DNA of 64,000 bases from Streptomyces sp. NBC_01429 (GCF_036231945.1 NZ_CP109599.1:868001-932000), one strand, 5' to 3'; positions 17,397 to 26,327 are shown, counted from the first letter of the stretch. Numbers and translations are program-made. Notes: a model not told the origin generated them from the sequence alone.

Positions 17397-18140
17397 TCAG
17401 CGCGCCAGGAAACCGCCGTCGATCACCAGATCGGTACCGGTCACGTACGACGACTCGTCCGACGCCAGGTAGACACACCCGTACGCGATGTCCAGTGGCT
17501 CGGCGCCCCGGCCCATCGGAGTCGACGCGATGACGGCGTCGTTGAACTCGGCACTCTGCGACTCGGTCATGGGCGTACGGATCCAGCCCGGCAGCACCGC
17601 GTTCGCCCGGATCGACTCGGCGGCGTAGGTGACGGCCGCGTTGCGGGTCATGCTGCGCACCGCGCCCTTCGTCGCCTGGTAGGCGAGCGATCCGGGCACA
17701 GCGGCGGCGCCGTAGATCGAGGAGATGTTGATGAGCGAACCGCCACCGCGCCGCCGCATCGCGGGAATCACGGCCCGCATCCCGAGGAAGACACCGGTCT
17801 GGTTCACACCGAGTACGCGGTCCCACTCGGCGGCGTCCAGCTCGTGGACGGCTTCGTACGAGCCGACTCCGGCGTTGTTGACCAGGACATCGATACCGCC
17901 GTAGCGGTCCTCGACCACGCCCACGACACGGGCCCAGGCGTCCTCGTCCGTCACGTCGAGCCATTCGAACGCGACGGCCCCGGCACCATCCGCCCGGCCG
18001 TCCGGCGTCCCGGGTTCGGGCCGGATGACATCGGCGGCCACCACCGTGGCCCCCTGCGCGGCGAAGAGTTCGGCGATCCCCCGTCCGATGCCCCGGGCCC
18101 CGCCACTGACAAGTGCGATCTTTCCTTCCAAACGGCTCAT
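17397..18140 (-). CDS. SDR family oxidoreductase (copy A), first gene of the operon
   Basis: An SDR of 247 residues with SGGARGIG, NNAG, ISSIYG and YQATK motifs, and a C-terminus almost identical to the paralogue just downstream. GGAGAG lies 5 bases before the ATG at 18140. As the first gene of a minus-strand series (SDR, SDR, amidase, imidase-like, binding protein, ATPase, permease), its upstream region should hold the operon promoter. Two diverged copies suggest successive oxidation steps or different stereochemistry on one substrate. Confidence 0.9.
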   Translation of the reverse strand: MSRLEGKIALVSGGARGIGRGIAELFAAQGATVVAADVIRPEPGTPDGRADGAGAVAFEWLDVTDEDAWARVVGVVEDRYGGIDVLVNNAGVGSYEAVHELDAAEWDRVLGVNQTGVFLGMRAVIPAMRRRGGGSLINISSIYGAAAVPGSLAYQATKGAVRSMTRNAAVTYAAESIRANAVLPGWIRTPMTESQSAEFNDAVIASTPMGRGAEPLDIAYGCVYLASDESSYVTGTDLVIDGGFLAR

Positions 18141-18501
18141 ATTCGCTCTCCGTCCTGAGCCCCGCCCCGTGTCCGGTGATCCCGGTCGGGGGCTCGTGGA
18201 AGGACAGTAGGAGCGGCGGGCGGGCGCCACGTCCGTAGAAATGCTTACTTCCGTCCCTCCGCACCGGCTCGGAGGGACCTCGGCGCTCACGCGAGCCCCT
18301 GACGACGGCGGCCCCCGGCGGGTGGGCATGGGTGGCCGAGAGCGGGGCACACGAAGAAAGCACGACAGGGATCCGGTCACCGCCGATCGCGCGGACGGCC
18401 TGGATCTCACCCGCTCCGCGGTATGCGGCGGGCGGGAGGAGGGTGCTGCGAGTCAGGGCGAAGGCCCACAGCACCGAAGAGACGTGAAGATCGGAACCGA
18501 C

Positions 18502-18657
18502 ATGATTGTCCTTGGCGCCATTCTGCTCATCATCGGCCTGCTGGTCGGTATCTCGCTGCTGACGACCGTCGGCGGTGTACTTGTCGTGGTCGGCGCGGTC
18601 CTGTGGATCCTGGGCGCGAGCGGACGCACGATCGGTGGACGCAAGCACTTCTTCTAG
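18502..18657 (+). CDS. DUF6131-like small membrane protein
   Basis: A 51-residue protein consisting almost entirely of two hydrophobic helices (MIVLGAILLIIGLLVGISLL and a VGGVLVVVGAVLWILGA stretch) and a short basic C-terminus GRTIGGRKHFF. This matches the small Streptomyces DUF6131 family of unknown function. The ATG at 18502 is favoured because homologues start there; the ribosome site is weak. A GC-rich hairpin follows the stop. Confidence 0.75.
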   Translation: MIVLGAILLIIGLLVGISLLTTVGGVLVVVGAVLWILGASGRTIGGRKHFF

Positions 18658-19574
18658 ACGCCCCGCCCTGCGCGGGCCCTCCACCGCGGCCGCCCGGCCG
18701 ACGAAGAGCCCCGGGGCACTCGCCCCGGGGCTTCGGGCCATTCCTGAGGGAGCGACAGCAGTTGCTCGCTCCTGTCCCACAGCTGCCGGGAGATGTCCTT
18801 GTCGCGCGTCTGCGGGTGGTTGCGCTTCGCGGGCTTGCCCTTCTCGTAGTAGGTGCCGGAGACCCAGTCCGTACCGGGGCGGCCCTCGGCGAGCCGGACG
18901 AGTTGCCCGGCGGCCTTCGCCGGTGGCGTCATCAGCAGCCGGGCGACGCGGCTGCCGTACATGCGCTGCACGAAGTTGCCTGAGTTGGAGGCGAAGTTGG
19001 AGGCCACGGTGCCGGGGTGGAAGGCGGCCGCGGAGATGCCTCGGCCGTGGAAGCGGCGGTGCAGTTCCTGGGTGAAGAGGATGTTGTCCAGCTTGGCGGT
19101 GCCGTAGGCACGCTGCGGGGTGAAGTCCCGGTCGTGTTCGAGATCGTCCAGGACGACTTTGCCGAGCAGGCGCGCACCGGCGCTGGAGGTCTGGATCACC
19201 GAGGCCCCGCTGGTGGTGAGGGTGTCCAGGAGCAGGTGGGTGAGGAGGAACGGCGCGAGGTGGTTGACCTGGAAGGTCACGTCGAAACCGTCCACGGTCT
19301 TGGTGCGGTCACCGAAGATGCCGCCGGCGTTGTTGGCCAGCACGTCGATACGGGGATGGGCGCCGCGCAGATCGGAGGCGAGTGCGCGGACGTCCGCGAG
19401 GCGGCAGAAGTCGACGACGTGACGGTCGACGCCGAGTTCGTCGCCGATGGCGTTGGTCTTGCGCGGGGATCGCCCCACCACGACGACCCGGTGGCCGCGG
19501 CGATGCAGCTGCCGGGCGGCGTCGGCACCGACGCCGTCGCTCGCGCCGGTGATGACGATGGTCTTCGAGTCCAT
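18654..19574 (-). CDS. SDR family oxidoreductase (retinol-dehydrogenase-like)
   Basis: A 306-residue SDR: TGASDGVG cofactor site, NNAGG, TSSAGA and YGTAK catalytic segment. The FQVNHLAPFLLTHLLLDTL segment is typical of the retinol dehydrogenase/WW-domain oxidoreductase-like branch. The last 30 or so residues (after EWPEAPG) read through the hairpin at 18707-18732 and are Arg/Gly-rich; in an ancestor the protein probably ended earlier. Substrate unknown. Confidence 0.87.
   Translation of the reverse strand: MDSKTIVITGASDGVGADAARQLHRRGHRVVVVGRSPRKTNAIGDELGVDRHVVDFCRLADVRALASDLRGAHPRIDVLANNAGGIFGDRTKTVDGFDVTFQVNHLAPFLLTHLLLDTLTTSGASVIQTSSAGARLLGKVVLDDLEHDRDFTPQRAYGTAKLDNILFTQELHRRFHGRGISAAAFHPGTVASNFASNSGNFVQRMYGSRVARLLMTPPAKAAGQLVRLAEGRPGTDWVSGTYYEKGKPAKRNHPQTRDKDISRQLWDRSEQLLSLPQEWPEAPGRVPRGSSSAGRPRWRARAGRGV
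18707..18732. terminator. GC-rich hairpin, bidirectional terminator candidate
   Basis: Perfect 11-bp stem AGCCCCGGGGC, 4-nt loop ACTC, then GCCCCGGGGCT. It lies just past the DUF6131-like gene and inside the last codons of the convergent SDR frame. There is no U-tract, as is common for Streptomyces terminators. Confidence 0.7.
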
Positions 19575-19670
19575 GGATCACTCCTGGGGTCTGGAGGTGC
19601 CGAGCGCCCTGCGCCCGCCGTATGGTCCTGCTCCCCCGGGGCCGGGACCACACGCGGGCGGCGTGGCCGG

Positions 19671-19960
19671 TCAGGACGCGTTCCGCGGAACGATCCGCTC
19701 GACGCGGTCGCGCGTGGTGAACAGGTCGAAGTGCGCGTCGGCGAGGTCGGCCGGCGAGACGGTGGGGATGGCGGTGAGGTCCATACCGAGCCGGACCGCC
19801 TCCCGCTGCGCCTGGCTGCCCTCGACGACCCCCGCCACCAGGAGCAGACCGGCGTAGACGCCCTTGTCGGCGAGATCCTGGTTCAGGGCGTGCACCCAGT
19901 GCCGGGTGGCGGCGGCGACCTGCTGCTCGCGGACCTGTGCCCACCGGTGCTCGCGGATCC
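19671..19960 (-). pseudogene. 3' remnant of an SDR gene
   Basis: The minus-strand frame ending at 19671 encodes an SDR-like C-terminus (ALNQDLADKGVYAGLLLVAG, then VSPADLADAHFDLFTTRDRVE). The catalytic and cofactor parts are missing and the sequence upstream of about 19960 has no SDR character. The fragment therefore looks like a gene truncated by recombination. The end point is approximate. Confidence 0.6.
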
Positions 19961-20237
19961 ACGCCTGGGCGGTGACGTCCTGGTGCAACTGCTGTCCTGT
20001 GCTGCGGACGGCCGGCTGGTGCCGACCGCGGACGTCTCGCCCCGGCTGCGGCCGGACGCCAACACCTGGAGCCGACTGGTCGTTCTGCTGCCCGGGGCTG
20101 ATGTTGCCGCTGCCCTGGGCCAAGCCTTCCACGCCAGGCCGGGGTGCAGCTCCGGACTAAATTCCTCGTCAGGCCATGTCACGTTCAGCCAGCTTGGTTC
20201 CGTCGTGTTGGTGACCACCGCGACGAAAGGAAACAGC

Positions 20238-20693
20238 ATGCGCGCCTCGGCGAAAATCGCGGCCATGTGCGCCTCGGCAGTTCTCACTGTCAGCGCCGCT
20301 GCCACGGCGACTCCCGCCCAGGCGGCGGTGAGCGGGTTCAGCATCCGAAACGTGGCGACCGGCAAGTGCCTCACCGCCCCGGACTACAACCACTACCTCG
20401 ACCTGGTCACGTGCGACAAGAACCACGCCAACCAGCGCTGGGCCAACGTCGGTTTCCAGTTTCAGAACCGCTTCCCCGGTCTGGGTAATTGGTGCATGAC
20501 CGGCCAGGCTCATGAACAGCGCGTATACCTGCGTGCCTGCACCAGCGCGGAGACCAACTGGTCCGTGGCATCCCTGAGCGACAACGCGCGGACTCCGATC
20601 GGCAACTCCACATGCGGTTACCTCAAGTGGAGCAACAGCGCCGTCGCCTGCGGTGCCCGTAGCGGCACCATGACCTGGGTCATCGATTACTAG
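20238..20693 (+). CDS. Secreted ricin-type beta-trefoil-like protein
   Basis: A 151-residue exported protein. The signal peptide ends near ATPAQA|A at residue 33. The mature part resembles one ricin-B lectin repeat set: FSIRNVATGKCLTAP, then LVTCDKNHANQRW (a QxW-like motif), then GNWCMTGQ and RVYLRACTSAETNWSV. It has paired Cys residues. Carbohydrate or surface binding is likely, but no catalytic domain is present. GAAAGGAAA precedes the ATG, and a hairpin follows. Confidence 0.78.
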   Translation: MRASAKIAAMCASAVLTVSAAATATPAQAAVSGFSIRNVATGKCLTAPDYNHYLDLVTCDKNHANQRWANVGFQFQNRFPGLGNWCMTGQAHEQRVYLRACTSAETNWSVASLSDNARTPIGNSTCGYLKWSNSAVACGARSGTMTWVIDY

Positions 20694-20715
20694 CGTGTTG
20701 CGAAGGTAGCGTCGT

Positions 20716-20734
20716 CCGCCCGTAGAACGGGCGG
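20716..20734 (+). terminator. Terminator hairpin after the beta-trefoil gene
   Basis: 8-bp perfect stem CCGCCCGT, 3-nt loop AGA, ACGGGCGG, starting 22 bases after the stop codon. Confidence 0.65.
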
Positions 20735-20771
20735 CGGCGTCTGGTGCGTACGATCACAGGGCTGAGGATCA

Positions 20772-20803
20772 TTCCAGTACTGGATGTACTGGATGTACTG
20801 GAA
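20772..20803. repeat. Inverted and tandem repeat around TACTGGATG
   Basis: TTCCAGTAC (20772-20780) and GTACTGGAA (20795-20803) form a perfect 9-bp inverted repeat, and the unit TACTGGATG recurs in tandem within it. It stands alone in a 320-base spacer before the gene at 21056. Possible operator or recombination scar. Confidence 0.6.
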
Positions 20804-21055
20804 CGATACCGACAACGCAGCGAGCGTCCGTGCCAGGCGTCGCCAGGCAGGCGGGACTTTCGATACCAGCCCTGGGCGGGCGAGGTGAGACTGGAGAGCG
20901 TTTGTCAGTGGCTTCCAAGTGCGGTTGACGGCAGGGCACTCTGAACATGTCGCTAAGAATTGAGAGCACCGGAGTCGGCTCGGTGGTGTGCGGTCCGACC
21001 GGAGGGTGTGCGGAAGTCAGTGGAACGGTGCGCCGGAGTGGGGCATCATCCGCTC

Positions 21056-21418
21056 ATGGAGCGCGTCATCGATCTTGATCAGGCAGCCGCAGTAATCGCT
21101 GAGCGGGCTGTGCGATGGCTGGCGGCCGGCCGCGAGGTTGGGCAGGTGACGTGGCGGGACGGAACCGCGCCGTGGCCTCAGCGGCTTGAGACTGACAGAA
21201 CTCTCGTGAGTGATCCCGACTCCGTCGGCGTGCTCATCTCCGGCCCGGGGGACGCTGGGCTGTCCGTGGTGCTGTTCCGCGGCGGCTGGGCTGACGTGGA
21301 CTACTTCGACGGCCTCGACGACGGCGGACCGATACCGGCGTTCGATATCACATCGGCAGCAGCCTTCGGCACCCAGCTCGATCAGTGGGTACCGCGCGTC
21401 TTTGGAAACCTCGGCTAG
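21056..21418 (+). CDS. Conserved-looking hypothetical protein
   Basis: A 120-residue acidic cytosolic protein that I do not recognise firmly. It has a charged N-terminal helix (VIDLDQAAAVIAERAVRWLA) and a beta-rich middle (VGVLISGPGDAGLSVVLFRG, then WADVDYFDGLDDG). The size and composition resemble immunity-type or SUKH-like small proteins of Streptomyces, but that is only an impression. The ribosome site before the ATG at 21056 is weak. Confidence 0.6.
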   Translation: MERVIDLDQAAAVIAERAVRWLAAGREVGQVTWRDGTAPWPQRLETDRTLVSDPDSVGVLISGPGDAGLSVVLFRGGWADVDYFDGLDDGGPIPAFDITSAAAFGTQLDQWVPRVFGNLG

Positions 21419-21794
21419 CGCTGGCGATACTGTCCGTGGCGAACTTCGTGGACGACGTCGGTCGGACAATGTCGGTGGACTCAACCGTCTGCCGGGCCCA
21501 CCGGCACGCTGCCGGAGCCAGAAAAAAGGGCGCCCCACCGCTCGGAACCTGACGATCACGCACTCGGTCGTTCTCGCGGTGGCCCGAGTACCAAGGTTCG
21601 TCTGGCCAGCGACAGCCACGCACGACCCTTGACCCTGCACGTCACTGCCGGTCCGGTCAGGCCGGTGACGCACCCACTTTCAAGGCCATCATGGCCAGGA
21701 TCCGGGTTCCGCGCGGCGGACTTGGGAGACCGAGAACTCGGCCGACCTGCTGTCCGGGCCGTCATCCCTCAGCCCGCCGACCAGATCGGGCACC
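21419..21794. other. Non-coding/degenerate stretch
   Basis: About 375 bases without a gene I can support. Codon bias is inconsistent in every frame. It precedes a transposase remnant, so it may be eroded mobile-element sequence. Confidence 0.4.
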
Positions 21795-21935
21795 GACAAA
21801 GAGCGCAACACGGTTGAACGCCGCATCGCCCACCTCAAGCAATGGCGCGGTCTGACCATGCGAACCGACAAACTCGCCCTCGCCTACCAAGCTGCCCTCC
21901 ACTTCGCCGCCATCCGTATCTGGACCCGCAGCTGA
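21795..21935 (+). pseudogene. 3' remnant of an IS5-family transposase gene
   Basis: In frame from 21795 the DNA encodes NTVERRIAHLKQWRGL, then MRTDKLALAYQAALHFAAI and a stop at 21933-21935. This is the conserved C-terminal end of Streptomyces IS5-group (DDE_Tnp_4) transposases, where the catalytic Glu region reads NTVERxxxxLKQWRG. The first two catalytic Asp regions are absent, so the element is dead. Confidence 0.75.
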
Positions 21936-21995
21936 GCACGAGGATTGCCCCAGGCTGCCGCCTCCACGAGGAGGGCGGCACGCAAAGATGAGCGC

Positions 21996-22244
21996 ATGCA
22001 CGACCTTCTGAACTTCCTCCGCGCACGGAACGCGGAGGACAACCATGCCTACGCCTACGTGGCCCACACCTTCGGTGCCGAGGCACTGCTCGACAGTCAC
22101 CTGCCGATGCTCGACCTGATCGACCTGCTGGCGCGGGACTACAACACCGTGGACTCCACAGACTCCCGCAAAGCGGGACTCACCTACACCATTCGCGTCC
22201 TCGCACAGGCATACGCGGAACACCCCGACTACCGCCAGGAGTGA
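21996..22244 (+). CDS. DUF6221-like small protein
   Basis: An 82-residue cytosolic protein. The N-terminus MHDLLNFLRARNAEDNHAYA and the C-terminus TIRVLAQAYAEHPDYRQE match the ends of the DUF6221 family common in Streptomyces accessory DNA; the usual middle Cys-containing segment is reduced. Function unknown. It lies between a transposase remnant and a broken transporter gene. Confidence 0.65.
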   Translation: MHDLLNFLRARNAEDNHAYAYVAHTFGAEALLDSHLPMLDLIDLLARDYNTVDSTDSRKAGLTYTIRVLAQAYAEHPDYRQE

Positions 22245-22329
22245 CGTCCTTAACCGATGCGGTGCAGCTGCTGGCCGGCAGCCGCACCGCCAGCAGGGCT
22301 GAGCCGCGATCTGCTTGCTCCTCACGCCC

Positions 22330-23088
22330 TGACGGCTGGCACGTCCGGTGTGCAGATCTTGCACGTTGGCGGGGACGATCTCCAGCTCGGCGATGTACGG
22401 GGCACCGTCCCAGTGATCCGCCCAGCCGCGGTAGCGGGCGGTGCCGCCGGGGGTGAACGACACGTAGCTGAAGGGGCCGGAGCCGACCGGCTTGCGGAAG
22501 TCGGTCGTCCCGTCCGGGATGATCTCGGTTCCGGGACCGGCGAAGACGGTGGGGAACTCGAAGTTCGGCGCCTTCAGCACGAAGAGCACGGACCGCGTGC
22601 CGTCGGCCCTGCTCGCGGTGAAGTCGATCGCGGAGAGCAACACCTGCGAGGGCGAGCCATTCCCCAGGGTCGGCGGCGCGACGGTAGCTGTAGAGGACGC
22701 CCTTCGCGGTGACCGGCTTCCGGTCGTGGAACGCCGCATCGCGCAGGCGTACGCGCCACCGGGTGCCCGAGGAGTCGCTCTCCCACGACTCCGCGAGCCG
22801 CTTGCGCACCGACATGTCCTCCGCGTACGTAGCGAGTGTGTCGTAGAGGGCCTTCGCGCGGGCCCGGTCGACGAAGTTCGGCGCGACGTGCGGGTCGAGG
22901 GTCTCCTGGGAGCCGCCGGAGGTGAACGCGGCGCGGAACCGGTCGCCGCCTCCCCCGTCCTTGGTGTCACCGCCGCAGCCGCTCAGCAGGCCGGAACCGG
23001 CGAGCGCCAGGGCGCCTCAGGCCGCCAGCACACCGCGCCTGCCTGGTTGCGGTCGTCGCTCCGGCTGCGTCCGGGCATGCGTCGTCAC
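22330..23088 (-). pseudogene. Broken oligopeptide ABC substrate-binding protein (SBP_bac_5)
   Basis: From a GTG at 23088 the frame has a twin-Arg-like start and PGRRGVLAA, then a TGA stop (23017-23019) in the signal peptide. Past the stop it resumes GALALAGSGLLSGCGG and TLDPHVAPNFVDRARAKALY, as in DppA/OppA proteins. A frameshift around 22690 moves the reading to another frame (FELKAP-like VLKAPNFEFPTVFAG, then GSGPFSYVSF). Homology ends near ELEIVPANVQDL at about 22330, so more than half of the usual 530 residues is gone. Confidence 0.78.
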
Positions 23089-23523
23089 ATCGAGCCTCTC
23101 CGGGGTGTCCTCGCCCCAGTCGTCGGACCGGCGACGGGTCAGTTTCCTGGCTCCCGGATCGTCGCTCGCCTCCGCCTCCCGTCCGCGTACCGCGGTCAGT
23201 GGCGTGCGGGAGGTTCGCTTCCCGGTCACAGCGGCGGGACCGCGCGGATTCGCACCGGCTTCCTGGTCCCCGTCGCCTCGTGCCCTCATTGTGACGCACG
23301 CGGCGAGAGGCACCTCAACCCGGTGGGCCCCGCGCGACCGCCGCAACCCATCCGCGGCATCGCCGCTCCGGTCACCGCGACAACGCCGCGACCTCACACC
23401 TGGGTCAACGACGCGGCCGTCGGCCCCGGCTCCTCCTGGGGCCGGTACGGCTACGTCACCATCGTCGGGATTCGCCGCCCGGCCGAGCCGCCGACCGGGG
23501 CCGGCGGCTCGGTCAGGGGCGGC

Positions 23524-24471
23524 CTACCTCACCGGTGCGGTGGTGTCCACGTCCGGGAGGCCCAGCTTGAACCTTCCGAACTGGGCGCCGTCGCGGACCG
23601 CGAAGAACCGCTTGAGCTGGTCCTCCTCGTCGAACGCCTCGTCAAGGCGCTCCCGTACCCTGCGCAGCACCTCGCGCGGGCCCTCCGGGTCGCCGAAGCG
23701 CAGGAGTTCGGCGCACATGGCCTCGTCCTCGCGGAGCTGGTCCAGCAGCCAGCGGGCCAGGTCCATGCCCGTGGTGCTGGGGATCGAGCCGGTGATGTGG
23801 AGCGAGGGGCCCTCCTCGGTCACCGGGTCGTGCCAGTAGCCGCGCGGCAGGAAGAGGACGTCGCCGGGAGCGAGCACCAGGTCGTCGACGACCTCGGCGG
23901 GGGGCGTTCCCATCGCCGAGTCCCGTGCGTGCATGGAGAATTCGTTGCGCCCCAGGATGCGCCACCGCTTCTTTCCCCGGAGTTGGATGGCGAACACGTC
24001 GTGGTTGTCCCAGTGGGCGTTGAACCCGCCGGTGGGCTGCCAGGAGGCGTAGAGGTTGAACTCGAAGTCGCTGAGCAGTCTGCGTTCGAACGCCTCGGAG
24101 AGCTGGGACAGTCCGGGGTGGATCTCGTCCATGTACCGCATCGCGAGGGTGTGGCCGGTGCTCAGCGCCGCGCGGAGCTTCGCCGGATCGACGCGGATCC
24201 GCCGCCGTCCGCGCCTTGCCGCGCGCGCCTCCATGTAGGCGGTCTCGGGGAGTTGCTTGCCGTCACGCGACAACCGCAGCTGCGGGGAGCGGAGTTGATG
24301 CGTCTCCAGGATCTGGTTCAGGTCGTCCCAGCCGAAGAGGTCTGTGATCTTCTCCGCGGCACCGGGAAACACGCGGTGTTCGTGGTGGTAGACCCGCGGG
24401 AGGAAGTCTCCGGCGGTCAGTGTGGCGACGACGTCGTCCATCGCGTTCGAGAGGTCTCTCGGGTGTTCCAT
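23524..24471 (-). CDS. JmjC/cupin-4 Fe(II)/2-oxoglutarate oxygenase
   Basis: A 315-residue cytosolic protein of the ribosomal-oxygenase-like cupin_4 (JmjC) family. The Fe(II) ligands are visible as HWDNHDVF (His153, Asp155) and a distal His at about 214 in YWHDPV. GKKRWRI and LFLPRGYWH are the family's conserved strands. Such enzymes hydroxylate protein or peptide side chains. It lies at the edge of the lanthipeptide cluster, next to the SARP gene, so a tailoring role is possible but not shown. The ATG at 24471 has GGAGGAG just upstream. Confidence 0.83.
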   Translation of the reverse strand: MEHPRDLSNAMDDVVATLTAGDFLPRVYHHEHRVFPGAAEKITDLFGWDDLNQILETHQLRSPQLRLSRDGKQLPETAYMEARAARRGRRRIRVDPAKLRAALSTGHTLAMRYMDEIHPGLSQLSEAFERRLLSDFEFNLYASWQPTGGFNAHWDNHDVFAIQLRGKKRWRILGRNEFSMHARDSAMGTPPAEVVDDLVLAPGDVLFLPRGYWHDPVTEEGPSLHITGSIPSTTGMDLARWLLDQLREDEAMCAELLRFGDPEGPREVLRRVRERLDEAFDEEDQLKRFFAVRDGAQFGRFKLGLPDVDTTAPVR

Positions 24472-24670
24472 GGCTCCTCCGTGATTCGGCGTCGGCACTC
24501 GGGTTCGACGGTTGCGGTGTGTGCCCTCGCGTGCGACGCCGTGGGGCTGGTCATCGGTCAGGGAAGGGTGCGGGGACCGGCTGTTCGCCGGTGCGTCCGT
24601 CGGGCCTCCGGGGCCGCGGGTCCTCTTCTCACCGAAAGCGGCCGGCGGCTGTGCCGTCGGGCCGGGGTTC

Positions 24671-25558
24671 TCACCCGGCCTTCTCCCGGAAGGGGATCCG
24701 GGAGGCGGGCGTCGCGCAGAGCGGCAGGGCCTCCTGGTGCCCGGTGCCGGGTCCGTCGTCGCGGGCCCGGGGGCGGGCGGAGGCGGGGCGTACGGCCAGG
24801 CGCAGGGCTTCGTCGCCGTCCCAGGTGAGCGCCGCTCCCCTGATGGCCTCGATTCTCGGGGGCACGTCGAGGCCGAGGTCCTCGACCAGAACCGTCCCGC
24901 AGCGCTTGATGACGCTCAGGGCGCCTGCCGAGTCGCCCTGGACGCAGTGCACGGCCGCGAGGAGTTCCCACAGGCGTTGCCGGTACGGTGCTTCCGCGAT
25001 GACCGTCTCGATGCGGTAGGCGAGCATCTCGGTCCTGCCCGCGATGAGCAGCGCGGTGAAAAGGTCCTCGTAGGTGTCGAGGCGGCCGTTGCTCAGTCCC
25101 GTCGCGTGCGCGTCGAACCAGCGCGTCATGGGGAGGTCCTGGCCGAACGGGCCGCGCCAGAGGACCAGTGCGTCCTCGAGTACGGCGATGGCTCTGTCGA
25201 CCTCGCCCCGTGCCAGGCAGGCGCGGCCCTGCCGGGAGTCCTGGACGAAGGTGGGGAGGTCCACCTCTTCGGGTCCGGCCTCGATCCGGTAGCCGCTGCG
25301 GATGCCTCGGCAGGTCTTGATCCGGTGGCTCAGTCCCGGCATGGCCCGGTCGAGGTCGCGTCGCAGTCCGGTGAAGTGGCTGCGGATGTTCGCGCCGGCC
25401 GACATGGGCGGGTCGTCCCAGAGGAGTTCGGCGAGTTCCGTCATTCCGATGGGGTGTCCGGACCGCAGGAGCAGGGCCGTGAGAATCGCCCGCCGCGTGG
25501 GGGAACGAACCTCGACCGCTTCCTGCACCCGGAGGTGTCCCAGAATTCTGAACAGCAT
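24671..25558 (-). CDS. SARP family transcriptional activator
   Basis: A 295-residue antibiotic-regulatory-type protein: N-terminal OmpR-like winged helix (RILGHLRVQ to about residue 95, with SPTRRAILTALLLRSG) followed by a bacterial transcriptional activation domain (VDLPTFVQDSRQGRACLARG to about residue 250) and a disordered C-terminus. SARPs switch on secondary-metabolite clusters. Given its place beside the lanthipeptide genes, it is a likely cluster activator. The ATG at 25558 has AGGTGG upstream; a GTG at 25681 would add about 40 unlikely residues. Confidence 0.86.
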   Translation of the reverse strand: MLFRILGHLRVQEAVEVRSPTRRAILTALLLRSGHPIGMTELAELLWDDPPMSAGANIRSHFTGLRRDLDRAMPGLSHRIKTCRGIRSGYRIEAGPEEVDLPTFVQDSRQGRACLARGEVDRAIAVLEDALVLWRGPFGQDLPMTRWFDAHATGLSNGRLDTYEDLFTALLIAGRTEMLAYRIETVIAEAPYRQRLWELLAAVHCVQGDSAGALSVIKRCGTVLVEDLGLDVPPRIEAIRGAALTWDGDEALRLAVRPASARPRARDDGPGTGHQEALPLCATPASRIPFREKAG

Positions 25559-25681
25559 CGTGCCACCTATCCCTTCCATGGGAGCGGACAGCACGTATCC
25601 GTCAGCTGCTCCTTTCTCTCGGGAAAGGATCTCAGCAGAACGATGTAACGTCCTTTGATCGAGGTCATAATTGTCCCCCAC

Positions 25682-26327
25682 AATTCCTCAATATGATGAT
25701 CTGTTCACTGTGCCCGACGGCGGGCACACGGCCCGCGGGCGTTCGCGTCGTCGTTCGCGATCACAGGCCGCGCGAGGCGCCGGGCCTGGTCCGGGCTCCG
25801 GCGACCTCACGGTTCACGGCGCGCCCGGCGGTGCCTGGGCAGACGCGACGGCCAGAAAACATGCCTCGACTCCGATTCGTGTGTGCGCAACGGTCAGGGG
25901 GAGGAAGCCAGCCGGCGGCGCCCCCCTTCGCCGTCGCCGCTCCGCCCTCTTCCGGCAGGACCGGCGGCCGAAGAGAGGTAATCATTTGGGTATCCCGCCT
26001 GTCCGCATGCTCGAACTGTCAGGTAATTGCCGGGCAGCCTGTTGCCACATAGATCCGGGACATGACGGGACGAACCGGAACCGTGCGTGCCGGTCGTCCG
26101 CGACGACGGAGGTCTCTTTCGGCCAACTCCGTAGATACTCAAGGGACGGTGAGCGGAAGGAATGAGCCGGCGTCCGGAAGACACGCCCGGCGACACGAGT
26201 CGCTATCATGACGATCATGCAGGTTGTTGACAGGAGCGCCATCGAGAACACACCGGCTGTCATCGCCGAGTGAGGGCATGTGATCTGCGTGCGCTGGTTC
26301 TCAGGGCGACTCACGGGGGGAAACACC
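25682..26327. other. Divergent regulatory spacer between two regulator genes
   Basis: About 650 bases between the divergent SARP and TrmB/LuxR genes. Several frames are open, but none has a consistent codon pattern or recognisable protein. The ends are relatively AT-rich (around 25660-25700 and 26190-26250), as expected for promoters of both genes. Confidence 0.45.

Noticed and set aside
25671..26165. Possible 164-residue protein between the two regulators
   Set aside because: No ribosome site, no family resemblance and inconsistent codon bias; better read as a promoter spacer.
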